Shown: in pieces, positions 4,711 through 9,512 of the stretch
Numbering within the stretch: position 1 is the stretch's first letter
Layout of the letters: each line of letters opens with the position of its first letter
NCBI GenBank assembly: GCA_030652635.1
Contig: JAUSPW010000465.1
Coordinates: forward strand, 1 to 9,512
Source: Pseudohongiella sp.
GTDB lineage: Bacteria > Pseudomonadota > Gammaproteobacteria > Pseudomonadales > Pseudohongiellaceae
Direction: 5' to 3'
DNA: 9,512 bases
Notes under the pieces: model-generated
The model's input: the letters and a program-made list of their open reading frames with translations, nothing else
The model's database searches: none
What the model was told of the DNA's origin: nothing
Translations under genes and position numbers: made by a program

Positions 4711-6375
4711 TTAAAAATCCTCAGAAATATTTAGGCCGCTGACATTGGTGATCTCGATCCGACGCAATTTGCCGCGTGAGATTTCAACGTATATACCTTG
4801 CGTTTCCAGGCTGGCCTTCAGTGCATTTAAGCGTTTGGAAAGCTGGATGGGGTTCTGAGGCCAGTCTTTTGCATAAAGGCCGCGACTAGGTTGGTTGTCC
4901 TGCAGTTGTTCCAGAAGTAGTGCAGGCGTTCCAATCCATTTGTTGGTAGGCTGGTCAGAGACGAATTTGATTACGGCACTGGCTAGGCTGTTATCAAGCA
5001 GTGTGTCCAGTTGGGTTTCGTTGAGAATATGGGTGTAAACAGCTTGGACGGTACCTTCCGGAAATCCGATGGCCAGCTCCATTGCCGCAACCCACTGGCA
5101 AAACTCCAGCATTCTCTCCGGAAAGCTCACGATTGCATCTGGAAGCATTACCATGATTTTGCTGGCAAGATCGAGTAGGCCAGCGAAGATATCCGGCAGA
5201 TCGTGCTCGAAATCCTTCAGCAGTTCAGCTTCATTGACACGCGCTGATCCGTCAATAGATTTGGTTCTCAGCGTCAAACAGCGCTGGGCGAGATCAGATT
5301 GCACCACGAACCCATGGATGCCGTTAAAGACGATTCCACCATGCAACGATTGGATGAACAGCCCGTCATTGGTATACAGCGCCCGTCCACTAATATTGCC
5401 GCCAGTCGAGGCGGTGCACAGTAGATCTGACATGGAGGCATTGAATGAGCGCACATTGTCGAATAGGGTCAGGTGACTCCCGTTCAGAATGACAGGCAAG
5501 TCACGGCTGTTTGCGGGAAATGCTTGGAGCTCCAGTGCACTTGGATCAATCAGGCTTTGTATCAAGCGACACAACAGACTTTTCCCCGTGCCCTGATCGC
5601 CCTGGATAACAAGGAAGACGTATTTTGTGCCCTTCGTTTTTGGGCTGCAAAGCGTGTAGGTAAGCCACGCAAGCAGTAAATAAAACTGAACTTCTGGCAG
5701 ATTGATATAACGCTTGAGACGCTCCCAGTTGGGCGTGTCACTAGGGCGAGGCAGCGGCAATGCGATGGGCCGCTTTTGGAATACAGTTGGTGAACCTTGG
5801 TCGATAACTTTCACGCCATTAGCGGTCACGCGTATCCGTGTGTCGTGCTCATCACTAAGGGCGATCTCGCACCCGTCTTCAATCTTCGCGCATCGGTGCC
5901 ACACATCAATGATCGGGCCTCGATGAGTGGCAAAAATGGACATTTGTTGTATTGCTTCCCGAATCTGGGGAAGATTGACTTGTCCATTTTGGTCGTACAT
6001 CAGATTGACAAAATAGCCTTCAAATTGATCGCCGCCAATGAGCATGGCGACCGCATTTGACAGTGGATAGTTAAATAGCGCGAAGGGTTTGCCGTCCTTC
6101 GCTCTTGCCAATGTGAAGGGGAGACTGCTGAATCGCTCAGGCGTAGCGGTAGGTTCCTGACGGTATGTATCGTTACCGGCAACCATGTCTGGCATTTTGA
6201 CTTGGCTGGCCGTGGCGACGGGTTCCGGGTTCAGTTTTGACTCGTCGCTAGCCGCAACCCCATGTGGCGCATGGGCTGGCGTAGCGGCGACGGGTGCGTC
6301 GATAGGATTTGAAAGTGTTTCTGCCGGACCTGAGGCTGCCGCCATTCCGAAATTGTTGTTAGCTTCTTCAGCCAT
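4711..6375 (-). CDS. P-loop ATPase, SF3/D5-like replicative helicase of a mobile element (554 aa)
   Basis: The start at 6375 has GAGGA (rc of 6383-6387) 7 nt upstream. Residues 1-80 are a low-complexity Ala/Pro-rich leader. Residues 85-210 form an alpha/beta N-terminal region (PFTLARAKDGKPFALFNYP and onward) without the acidic triad of a primase. The ATPase core follows: Walker A GDQGTGKS (259-266, Lys265), Walker B HLTLFDN (301-307, Asp306), a conserved TGG-x-x-SGR loop (324-331), a sensor-like GGIVFNGI (Asn351), and an arginine-finger-type SDLAQRCLTL (Arg365). The order and spacing fit the AAA+/SF3 helicases of phages and satellites (P4 alpha C-terminus, D5-like). A C-terminal region with LNALKASLETQGIYVEI and KLRRIEI looks like a winged helix. 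Expected role: ATP-driven unwinding at the element's origin. The AT-rich region with paired palindromes immediately upstream is the obvious candidate origin or operator. A lone ATPase without a fused primase domain is notable. The helicase activity is inferred from family motifs. Confidence 0.85.
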   Translation of the reverse strand: MAEEANNNFGMAAASGPAETLSNPIDAPVAATPAHAPHGVAASDESKLNPEPVATASQVKMPDMVAGNDTYRQEPTATPERFSSLPFTLARAKDGKPFALFNYPLSNAVAMLIGGDQFEGYFVNLMYDQNGQVNLPQIREAIQQMSIFATHRGPIIDVWHRCAKIEDGCEIALSDEHDTRIRVTANGVKVIDQGSPTVFQKRPIALPLPRPSDTPNWERLKRYINLPEVQFYLLLAWLTYTLCSPKTKGTKYVFLVIQGDQGTGKSLLCRLIQSLIDPSALELQAFPANSRDLPVILNGSHLTLFDNVRSFNASMSDLLCTASTGGNISGRALYTNDGLFIQSLHGGIVFNGIHGFVVQSDLAQRCLTLRTKSIDGSARVNEAELLKDFEHDLPDIFAGLLDLASKIMVMLPDAIVSFPERMLEFCQWVAAMELAIGFPEGTVQAVYTHILNETQLDTLLDNSLASAVIKFVSDQPTNKWIGTPALLLEQLQDNQPSRGLYAKDWPQNPIQLSKRLNALKASLETQGIYVEISRGKLRRIEITNVSGLNISEDF

Positions 6376-6813
6376 ATTAGCTTCCTCAAATTACAGATCA
6401 GTTGGTATTAGGGCCGGATGTCTTCGAGTGCTACTCCAAGAAATGGTCGGCTTCAATACCTATGCATTACATGTAATCGCGGAGCTAAAATTGAGGGATT
6501 TGATATCCAAACAAATCCTATATGTTACTGAAATATATGATGTTAAATATTTTACTTTTTTTTACTTGGTGAGATTACATGTAATCAAGCTGGAAACCGA
6601 TAGACATAAACAGCGCATGGGAGCCCGGGTACATATAACGGTTTAATAGTTTGCGGTGGGTGTGCTGCGTTGAAGTGAGGACTGCAAAAAGGGGGATACA
6701 CGGAAACGGGAACGATTGACCGAAAGGCTTTTGTTCGCCTTGTCCTGAGGATTAAAGCAGACCAGATGGCCGCCTTATGCGAAGCGGCTCAATCATCAAT
6801 AAGCTAAGTTACT
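6376..6813. other. 438-bp AT-rich intergenic region; candidate replication origin / control region
   Basis: No ORF with a ribosome site is found here. The stretch holds two identical palindromes (6466-6477 and 6574-6585). Between them lies an AT-rich tract with poly-T and a direct TTTACTT repeat (around 6551-6567). The end nearer the 304-aa gene is more mixed in composition and holds two hairpins (6769-6788, 6802-6819). It lies directly upstream of the helicase-like ATPase, so it must carry that gene's promoter; I see no unambiguous -35/-10 pair. An easily melted tract bracketed by protein sites beside a replication gene is what a small-element origin looks like, but DnaA boxes and classical iterons are absent. 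Confidence 0.4.
6466..6586. repeat. Pair of identical 12-bp palindromes ATTACATGTAAT, 108 bp apart
   Basis: ATTACATGTAAT occurs at 6466-6477 and again at 6574-6585, where symmetry extends to 14 bp (GATTACATGTAATC, 6573-6586). Both are perfect palindromes, and centre-to-centre distance is 108 bp, close to ten helical turns. I saw no third copy in the window. Two exact copies upstream of a replication ATPase suggest a dimeric protein that loops the intervening AT-rich DNA, as an operator pair or as origin sites. Confidence 0.6.
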
Positions 6814-6819
6814 TTAGCT
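6769..6819 (-). terminator. Two hairpins at the 3' end of the 304-aa gene; possible terminator
   Basis: AGCTAA (6802-6807) and TTAGCT (6814-6819) form a 6-bp hairpin that overlaps the stop codon of the gene at 6814-7728. About 15 bp beyond it in the minus direction, GCCGC/GCGGC arms (6769-6788) form a second stem, extended by two A-T pairs past a bulged base. Neither has a clear U-run, so the termination role is tentative. Confidence 0.35.
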
Positions 6820-7728
6820 ATCTGAAGGACCCGCATCCGTCTCTTCGTTATACTCGATATGGGGGCTGTTTTTTCTGGCTCGTTCGTTTTCATCGTTGCG
6901 TCGGTCAAGTAAAGCAAATCTAGGAACGTACTTATCGGTAACTGAGTCTAAGTTAATAGGTACATCTTTAGCTTCAGGCACCAATTTTTTCAAAGCAGCT
7001 CCCAGCCTAGTTATTTGTGTTGCTCTTTTTCCCTTTTCTTTATCATCATTACCTCTTGGTATAAACCCATAGTTATCGCTTAATGCAACAAGTAAACCAT
7101 GAGACATGTTAGTAGCGCCGTTTTGTTTGCTCGTAAATTGTGTTTCTGAGAGAGAAACTCGTCTTATCACCTGATCTTTATTTTTTACGGTTATGAAATC
7201 ATTTGGCCTAAGCTCTATCGTAATGTCAGTCCAAAACATTGATTTGGACAAATTATCAATTTTCTGAGTTTGCTCACTCTCTGGAGTAGTTTCAGATCCA
7301 TCCTTTATCGTAGTGCTCGCTTCAGTCTTTATAATGTAGGGTTGAGATTTATCAAAAAGGGTTAACCCTAAGTTTTCTTCTGCCCAGTCATAAAAGGCAG
7401 ACAAGCTGTATTTTTCTGACGTAAGCGTCATCTGAATTGGAACTTGATTAAGTGCACTGATATTCACCATGACAGTACGTAATGTGTGCAGTAACGTTTT
7501 TGCATAGTTGACGCGAGCATCAGCAACTCTTTGAACTGCCTCTAATTGACGTATTCTTTCATGGTGGTTTTCATTTTCCATTTCGTAATTGTGCAGAGCG
7601 ACTTCCGCTTCCGAGTGAAACGCCTCAAGTAATTCAAGCAGAGTAATGCCTGGGGGTATGTACGTAACTCCCATGATAAGGGCGACAATTTCCTCAAGGT
7701 CTAAATAAGTGTCTTGACTAGTACTCAT
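6814..7728 (-). CDS. Unknown 304-aa protein with coiled-coil region and possible C-terminal winged helix
   Basis: Start ATG at 7728; a GGGA sequence lies about 8 nt upstream, a weak but acceptable ribosome site. The first 35 residues (MSTSQDTYLDLEEIVALIMG, then PPGITLLELLEAF) read as short helices. Residues 38-85 are a long charged helix suited to coiled-coil dimerisation (EVALHNYEMENENHHERIRQ and on). A polar Ser/Thr/Glu linker spans about 137-162. Residues 165-276 (ITIELRPNDFITVKNKDQ, RRVSLSETQF, GLLVALSDNYGFIPR, QITRLGAALKKLVPE, YVPRFALLD) follow the strand-helix-helix-strand order of an OmpR-type winged helix. The tail is very polar. It lies directly upstream of the candidate origin and the ATPase, so an origin- or operator-binding role is reasonable but unproven. 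It is AT-richer than the ATPase gene, suggesting a different source. I do not recognise the family. Confidence 0.75.
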   Translation of the reverse strand: MSTSQDTYLDLEEIVALIMGVTYIPPGITLLELLEAFHSEAEVALHNYEMENENHHERIRQLEAVQRVADARVNYAKTLLHTLRTVMVNISALNQVPIQMTLTSEKYSLSAFYDWAEENLGLTLFDKSQPYIIKTEASTTIKDGSETTPESEQTQKIDNLSKSMFWTDITIELRPNDFITVKNKDQVIRRVSLSETQFTSKQNGATNMSHGLLVALSDNYGFIPRGNDDKEKGKRATQITRLGAALKKLVPEAKDVPINLDSVTDKYVPRFALLDRRNDENERARKNSPHIEYNEETDAGPSDS

Positions 7729-7745
7729 CGCTCTTTATCCCACGT

Positions 7746-7755
7746 AGTAGCTACT
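7746..7755. promoter_or_regulatory. Palindrome AGTAGCTACT in the leader of the 304-aa gene
   Basis: A perfect 10-bp palindrome lies 17 bp before the ATG at 7728. AT-rich sequence beyond it contains ATTATAAA on the minus strand (around 7756-7768), which could be a -10 region, but no convincing -35 box is spaced correctly. The site would be well placed for repression. Confidence 0.3.
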
Positions 7756-7919
7756 GTTTTTATAATATTGTTTCAAACATGTCATCCAGGGGCACCAGAT
7801 GTCCGGGGTTTAACGGGATACATGATCTACACGGCTCATCAACATCATATGCTTGGAGTCAAGGCCATAGTTGATCCCGAGAAATCTGTGATTAGTTTTA
7901 GTTTCAATTCCACTCGACG

Positions 7920-7996
7920 CACCCGACGCCATCGACGCGAGCCATGTGCCATATGGGTTCTGGGCCGGCGTCGATGGCGTCGAGGCGTCGGGTGGC
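7920..7996. repeat. Hairpin-forming GC-rich dispersed repeat, copy B (expanded)
   Basis: This is the partner of 1754-1812, in the same orientation. 7924-7938 (CGACGCCATCGACGC) is perfectly complementary to 7968-7982, a 15-bp stem around a 29-nt loop containing CCATATGG. An alternative 11-bp stem joins 7920-7930 with 7984-7994. The right arm holds three tandem GGCGTCGx units (7967-7990), where copy A has one, so slippage or unequal exchange has expanded it. No U-run follows, so it is not a standard terminator. Confidence 0.65.
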
Positions 7997-8076
7997 CCCA
8001 AAAATTTTCCCGTAGCCAGCCGCCCGGGTTCCATTTTCCCGGATTCCCGGCCCCTGTCAAATCCGCCCCCCCCTGA

Positions 8077-8177
8077 CCCTGCCCCAGAGACCCCCGAGGT
8101 GGCGCACCCGGCCCGTCCCAGTGGGGTAGCCATGCCCGCCCCGGAAGTGCTGCACAGGCGGGCACTCTGGGGCAGGG
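8077..8177. repeat. Nested GC-rich inverted repeats, 3' of the antirestriction gene
   Basis: The outer arms CCCTGCCCCAGAG (8077-8089) and CTCTGGGGCAGGG (8165-8177) are a perfect 13-bp inverted repeat. Inside, TGCCCGCC (8133-8140) pairs with GGCGGGCA (8157-8164) as an 8-bp hairpin, giving a branched structure of about 100 nt. In the minus direction it begins 40 nt after the stop of the gene at 8218-8631, so it would form in that mRNA's 3' end. It may stop transcription, block exonucleases, or be a mobile repeat. It shares the word TCTGGGGCAG with copy A at 1754-1812. Confidence 0.55.
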
Positions 8178-8217
8178 GCGGCGGGAGTCGGGCTACGGGC
8201 GGGGCCAGCGGGGGCAG

Positions 8218-8631
8218 TCAGTCGATGGCTCGGAAAATCGCGAGCGCTTCCGGGTGTGAGTCTGCATAATCTCTCAGCAGGTAAAACTGGTCGCCACACG
8301 TCCATGCAAACTCTTTGTCATCTCTGAAACTCAAATGAGAGTAGGCTGTCAGGCAGGCCACAATCCCTAGCGCATCAGCAGAGAGCTCTCCGTCGAAGAA
8401 ATTCATGGCACAGCTGACTTCAAACCTGCCCTCGATATCGGGTGCCATGTAAAAGCCACCATTGCCCAGCTGGTAGAACAGCCAATAGCCCCCGTTATAG
8501 GCAGGTGCCATCTCTCTGGCCACGTTGTAAACGAATGGCTCAAACAGCTGGGGAAAGGCATAGCCAAAGAGCTTGGCTGTCGTCGGTACTCGGTCGGGCG
8601 TTGCAATCAGGGTACGTGTTATTGCTGTCAT
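8218..8631 (-). CDS. ardB: ArdB/KlcA-family antirestriction protein (137 aa)
   Basis: Family members inhibit type I restriction-modification enzymes in the cytoplasm and help incoming plasmids and islands establish. The start at 8631 has AAGGAG (rc of 8640-8645) 8 nt upstream. Family hallmarks are all present: YNGGYWLFYQLGNGGFYM (45-62), then MAP, an acidic turn FDGELSADALGIVACL (79-94), YSHLSF (97-102), LRDYADSHPEA (119-129) and a closing IFRAID. The length equals that of typical ArdB/KlcA proteins, and the N-terminus lacks nothing obvious. It is the last gene of a three-gene minus-strand set with two very small acidic proteins, but an intrinsic terminator at 8655-8681 lies just before it, so it may depend on read-through or be attenuated. 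The name klcA is used for plasmid relatives; I use ardB for the family as a whole. Confidence 0.92.
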   Translation of the reverse strand: MTAITRTLIATPDRVPTTAKLFGYAFPQLFEPFVYNVAREMAPAYNGGYWLFYQLGNGGFYMAPDIEGRFEVSCAMNFFDGELSADALGIVACLTAYSHLSFRDDKEFAWTCGDQFYLLRDYADSHPEALAIFRAID

Positions 8632-8654
8632 GTTTATTGCTCCTTATAAATAGA

Positions 8655-8681
8655 AAAGCCCCAGAACGAGTCCAGGGCTTT
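8655..8681 (-). terminator. Intrinsic terminator/attenuator between the 67-aa gene and ardB
   Basis: On the minus strand AAAGCCC (rc of 8675-8681) and GGGCTTT (rc of 8655-8661) form a perfect 7-bp stem with a 13-nt loop, followed by TTCTATTT. It lies 13 bp past the stop of the gene at 8695-8898 and 23 bp before the ardB start, so it can end the upstream transcript or set a ratio between the small genes and ardB. Confidence 0.7.
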
Positions 8682-8694
8682 GTTGGTGGGTGGG

Positions 8695-8898
8695 TCATTG
8701 GGTTAAGCGTTGTTGCAGGTATTGCATCAGGTAGGCTTCCAGCTGCCCTTCCGGATAATTCATAAATTCAGAATCCAGAATGGCGATGGCCGCATCCTCA
8801 TACAGCTGCAGCCGGTCATCCTCTGGCCGGACCGTGGCCAAGTGCTCCACGGCTTTTTCCAGGCGAACGCCTACCTCCGGCAGATCCGGTGTAGTCAT
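8695..8898 (-). CDS. Small acidic hypothetical protein (67 aa) upstream of ardB
   Basis: The ATG at 8898 has AGGA 8 nt upstream, and the frame closes with TGA at 8695-8697. The protein begins MTTPDLPEVGVRLEKAVEHL, has a middle RPEDDRLQLYEDAAIAILDS, and ends YLMQYLQQRLTQ. It has 13 acidic against 5 Lys/Arg residues, no signal peptide and no Cys, and reads as three or four helices. It lies between a 43-aa acidic gene (31 bp upstream) and ardB on the same strand, so a link to antirestriction or island establishment is plausible. Acidic charge is a feature of DNA-mimic antirestriction proteins, but so small a protein could equally be an unrelated accessory. I do not recognise the family. Confidence 0.7.
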   Translation of the reverse strand: MTTPDLPEVGVRLEKAVEHLATVRPEDDRLQLYEDAAIAILDSEFMNYPEGQLEAYLMQYLQQRLTQ

Positions 8899-8929
8899 GG
8901 TGTGTTTCCTTTATCAGTAGTGGGTGTGG

Positions 8930-9061
8930 TTAAGCGGAGAGGTCCAGCGGGGTTTCAGCAGGCAAACCCGCAAAGCACTTCAGCTGGCATTCAATCAGCG
9001 CTAAGTCTTCATCCAGATCAAGGCAGTGATCCAGCAAATCGGCAATCATGCAGTCAAACAT
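8930..9061 (-). CDS. Very small acidic, Cys-containing protein (43 aa)
   Basis: The minus-strand ATG at 9061 has AAGGAG (rc of 9070-9075) 8 nt upstream and the frame ends with TAA at 8930-8932. The protein starts MFDCMIADLLDHCLDLDEDL and ends PAETPLDLSA. It has ten Asp/Glu against a single Lys, and four Cys (4, 13, 25, 29) in a helical-looking chain. The Cys pairs are spaced 8 and 3 residues apart inside, which does not match a zinc finger I know. The strong ribosome site, the 31-bp gap to the next gene and its place at the head of the ardB set all support a real gene. Its function is unknown; the high negative charge recalls DNA-mimic proteins. Confidence 0.6.
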   Translation of the reverse strand: MFDCMIADLLDHCLDLDEDLALIECQLKCFAGLPAETPLDLSA

Positions 9062-9203
9062 TCGGGTTTCTCCTTAAGCAGCACACAGCAATTTACCCCC
9101 GGGAGGAGGCAGGGCAGTGGGCTTCTGGTGGGCAAAATTAACTAAAACAACGAGTTAGGGTGTTGCAGGTAGGGCATTAACTTAATCTAACAGCCATAGA
9201 ATT

Positions 9204-9251
9204 TTGGGTCGGTAAAAGCTCGGTGGAGGCCCCGTTGAGGTAAAGACCCAA
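9204..9251. other. Inverted repeat with inner direct repeat; possible structured RNA
   Basis: TTGGGTC (9204-9210) and GACCCAA (9245-9251) are perfectly complementary. Just inside the left arm and just before the right arm lies the word GGTAAA (9211-9216 and 9239-9244), and the centre holds CGGTGGAGGCCCCG. The surrounding 9062-9332 has no gene I can support. It could be a small RNA, a leader element of the 43-aa/67-aa/ardB operon, or a protein site. Confidence 0.3.
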
Positions 9252-9332
9252 GTGCAGTGGCTAGGAAAATCAAGGAGTTATGGCAAGTGCCTTTGATTGG
9301 AGCAACGGACAGAAGATCCGTACAAACCGGCG

Positions 9333-9512
9333 TTATGCGGCCTTCTTGCGTCCAGCCTCTGTCAGAGCGTACAGCCGGGTCTTACCGGGCACCCGCTGCA
9401 CTAGGCCCTCTTGCTGCAGCACCGCCATCAGGAACCCGGCAGTGTTCACGCTCTTGCCTTTGAACAATGCCCGGAACTGGACGGAGGTAATCTGCGTGTG
9501 TCCATTGCAGAC
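9333..9512 (-). CDS. C-terminal part of a minus-strand gene with a winged-helix-like end (59 residues seen)
   Basis: The frame is open from the right window edge to the TAA at 9333-9335. The visible part runs from NGHTQITSVQFRALFKGKSV through NTAGFLMAVLQQEGLVQRV to a strand-like KTRLYALTEAGRKKAA end. A helix, turn, helix (SVNTAGFLMAVLQQEGLV) and a beta wing with the typical LYALTEAGR form suggest a winged-helix DNA-binding domain, as found at the end of many regulators and replication proteins. The N-terminal part lies outside the window, so neither size nor role can be given. The opposite strand also has an open frame here, but it lacks a sensible ribosome spacing and domain-like pattern. 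Confidence 0.7.
   Translation of the reverse strand, partial: VCNGHTQITSVQFRALFKGKSVNTAGFLMAVLQQEGLVQRVPGKTRLYALTEAGRKKAA

Larger units (their letters stand above)
7729..8217. other. 489-bp non-coding stretch between the 304-aa gene and the ardB-type gene
   Basis: From 7729 to about 7917 it is of mixed composition and holds the leader of the 304-aa gene. From 7918 it becomes strongly GC-rich and consists of hairpin repeat copy B (7920-7996), a GC-rich linker with two TTTTCCCG words (8007-8043), and a large nested inverted repeat (8077-8177). Several long frames cross it on both strands, but they are what GC-rich DNA gives by chance: none has a ribosome site and their translations are Arg/Pro/Gly-rich. 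Confidence 0.6.

Noticed and set aside
7810..8305. Several overlapping long frames on both strands in the GC-rich stretch
   Set aside because: Arg/Pro/Gly-rich translations over inverted repeats, no ribosome sites, no domain-like pattern; one pair shows similarity to the frame over copy A only because the DNA repeat is shared.
9280..9512. Plus-strand frame open to the right edge (starting MASAFDWSNG)
   Set aside because: AAGGAG is only 2-3 nt from the ATG, the translation is Cys/Arg-rich without pattern, and the opposite strand gives a convincing winged-helix end.
1..9512. CRISPR array, rRNA/tRNA genes, complete insertion sequence, toxin-antitoxin pair
   Set aside because: No regularly spaced repeats, no cloverleaf, no transposase with terminal repeats, and no recognisable toxin family; the RHH-like gene has no toxin partner beside it.

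Overview
The window looks like accessory DNA from a gammaproteobacterium of the Pseudomonas/Marinobacter/Halomonas sort. This is inferred from Shine-Dalgarno-led genes, the XRE subfamily, the ArdB-type antirestriction protein and the integrase style. No marker here fixes the genus. Nearly every gene runs leftward (minus strand), most are of unknown function, and base composition swings from AT-rich (the secreted protein, the 304-aa gene, several promoters) to very GC-rich non-coding patches. This is the look of a composite genomic island or integrated element.

Layout. Positions 1-242 hold the start of a minus-strand XRE/Cro-type repressor. Diverging from it, at 455-1378, is a gene for an exported protein of unknown function. 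The 212-bp gap between them carries two matching 17-bp palindromes and a further 13-bp palindrome. After a stretch with a small Trp-rich minus ORF (1518-1682) comes a run of minus-strand genes. Read in the direction of transcription they are: a 304-aa unknown protein with a possible C-terminal winged helix (7728-6814), a 438-bp AT-rich gap with two identical 12-bp palindromes 108 bp apart, a P-loop ATPase/helicase-like replication protein (6375-4711), a 112-aa unknown (4645-4307), a tyrosine recombinase (4224-3016), a membrane protein (2850-2428), and a small DNA-binding-like protein with its own promoter (2150-1836). ATPase, candidate origin and integrase together suggest the replication and integration core of a small integrative element or phage satellite. 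No capsid or conjugation gene is visible.

This block is bracketed by two related, directly oriented, hairpin-forming GC-rich repeats (1754-1812 and 7920-7996). They could be members of a dispersed REP-like family or old element ends. Right of the second copy is a strongly structured GC-rich non-coding stretch, then a second minus-strand operon: a 43-aa acidic Cys-rich protein (9061-8930), a 67-aa acidic protein (8898-8695), an intrinsic terminator, and an ArdB/KlcA antirestriction protein (8631-8218). The window ends inside another minus-strand gene with a winged-helix-like C-terminus (9333-9512).

How the parts may work together (inference): the XRE protein would repress itself and the exported-protein gene, the ATPase and its upstream palindromes would drive replication of the element, the recombinase would integrate and excise it, and ArdB with its acidic partners would protect incoming DNA from type I restriction. 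No rRNA, tRNA, CRISPR array or complete insertion sequence was seen.
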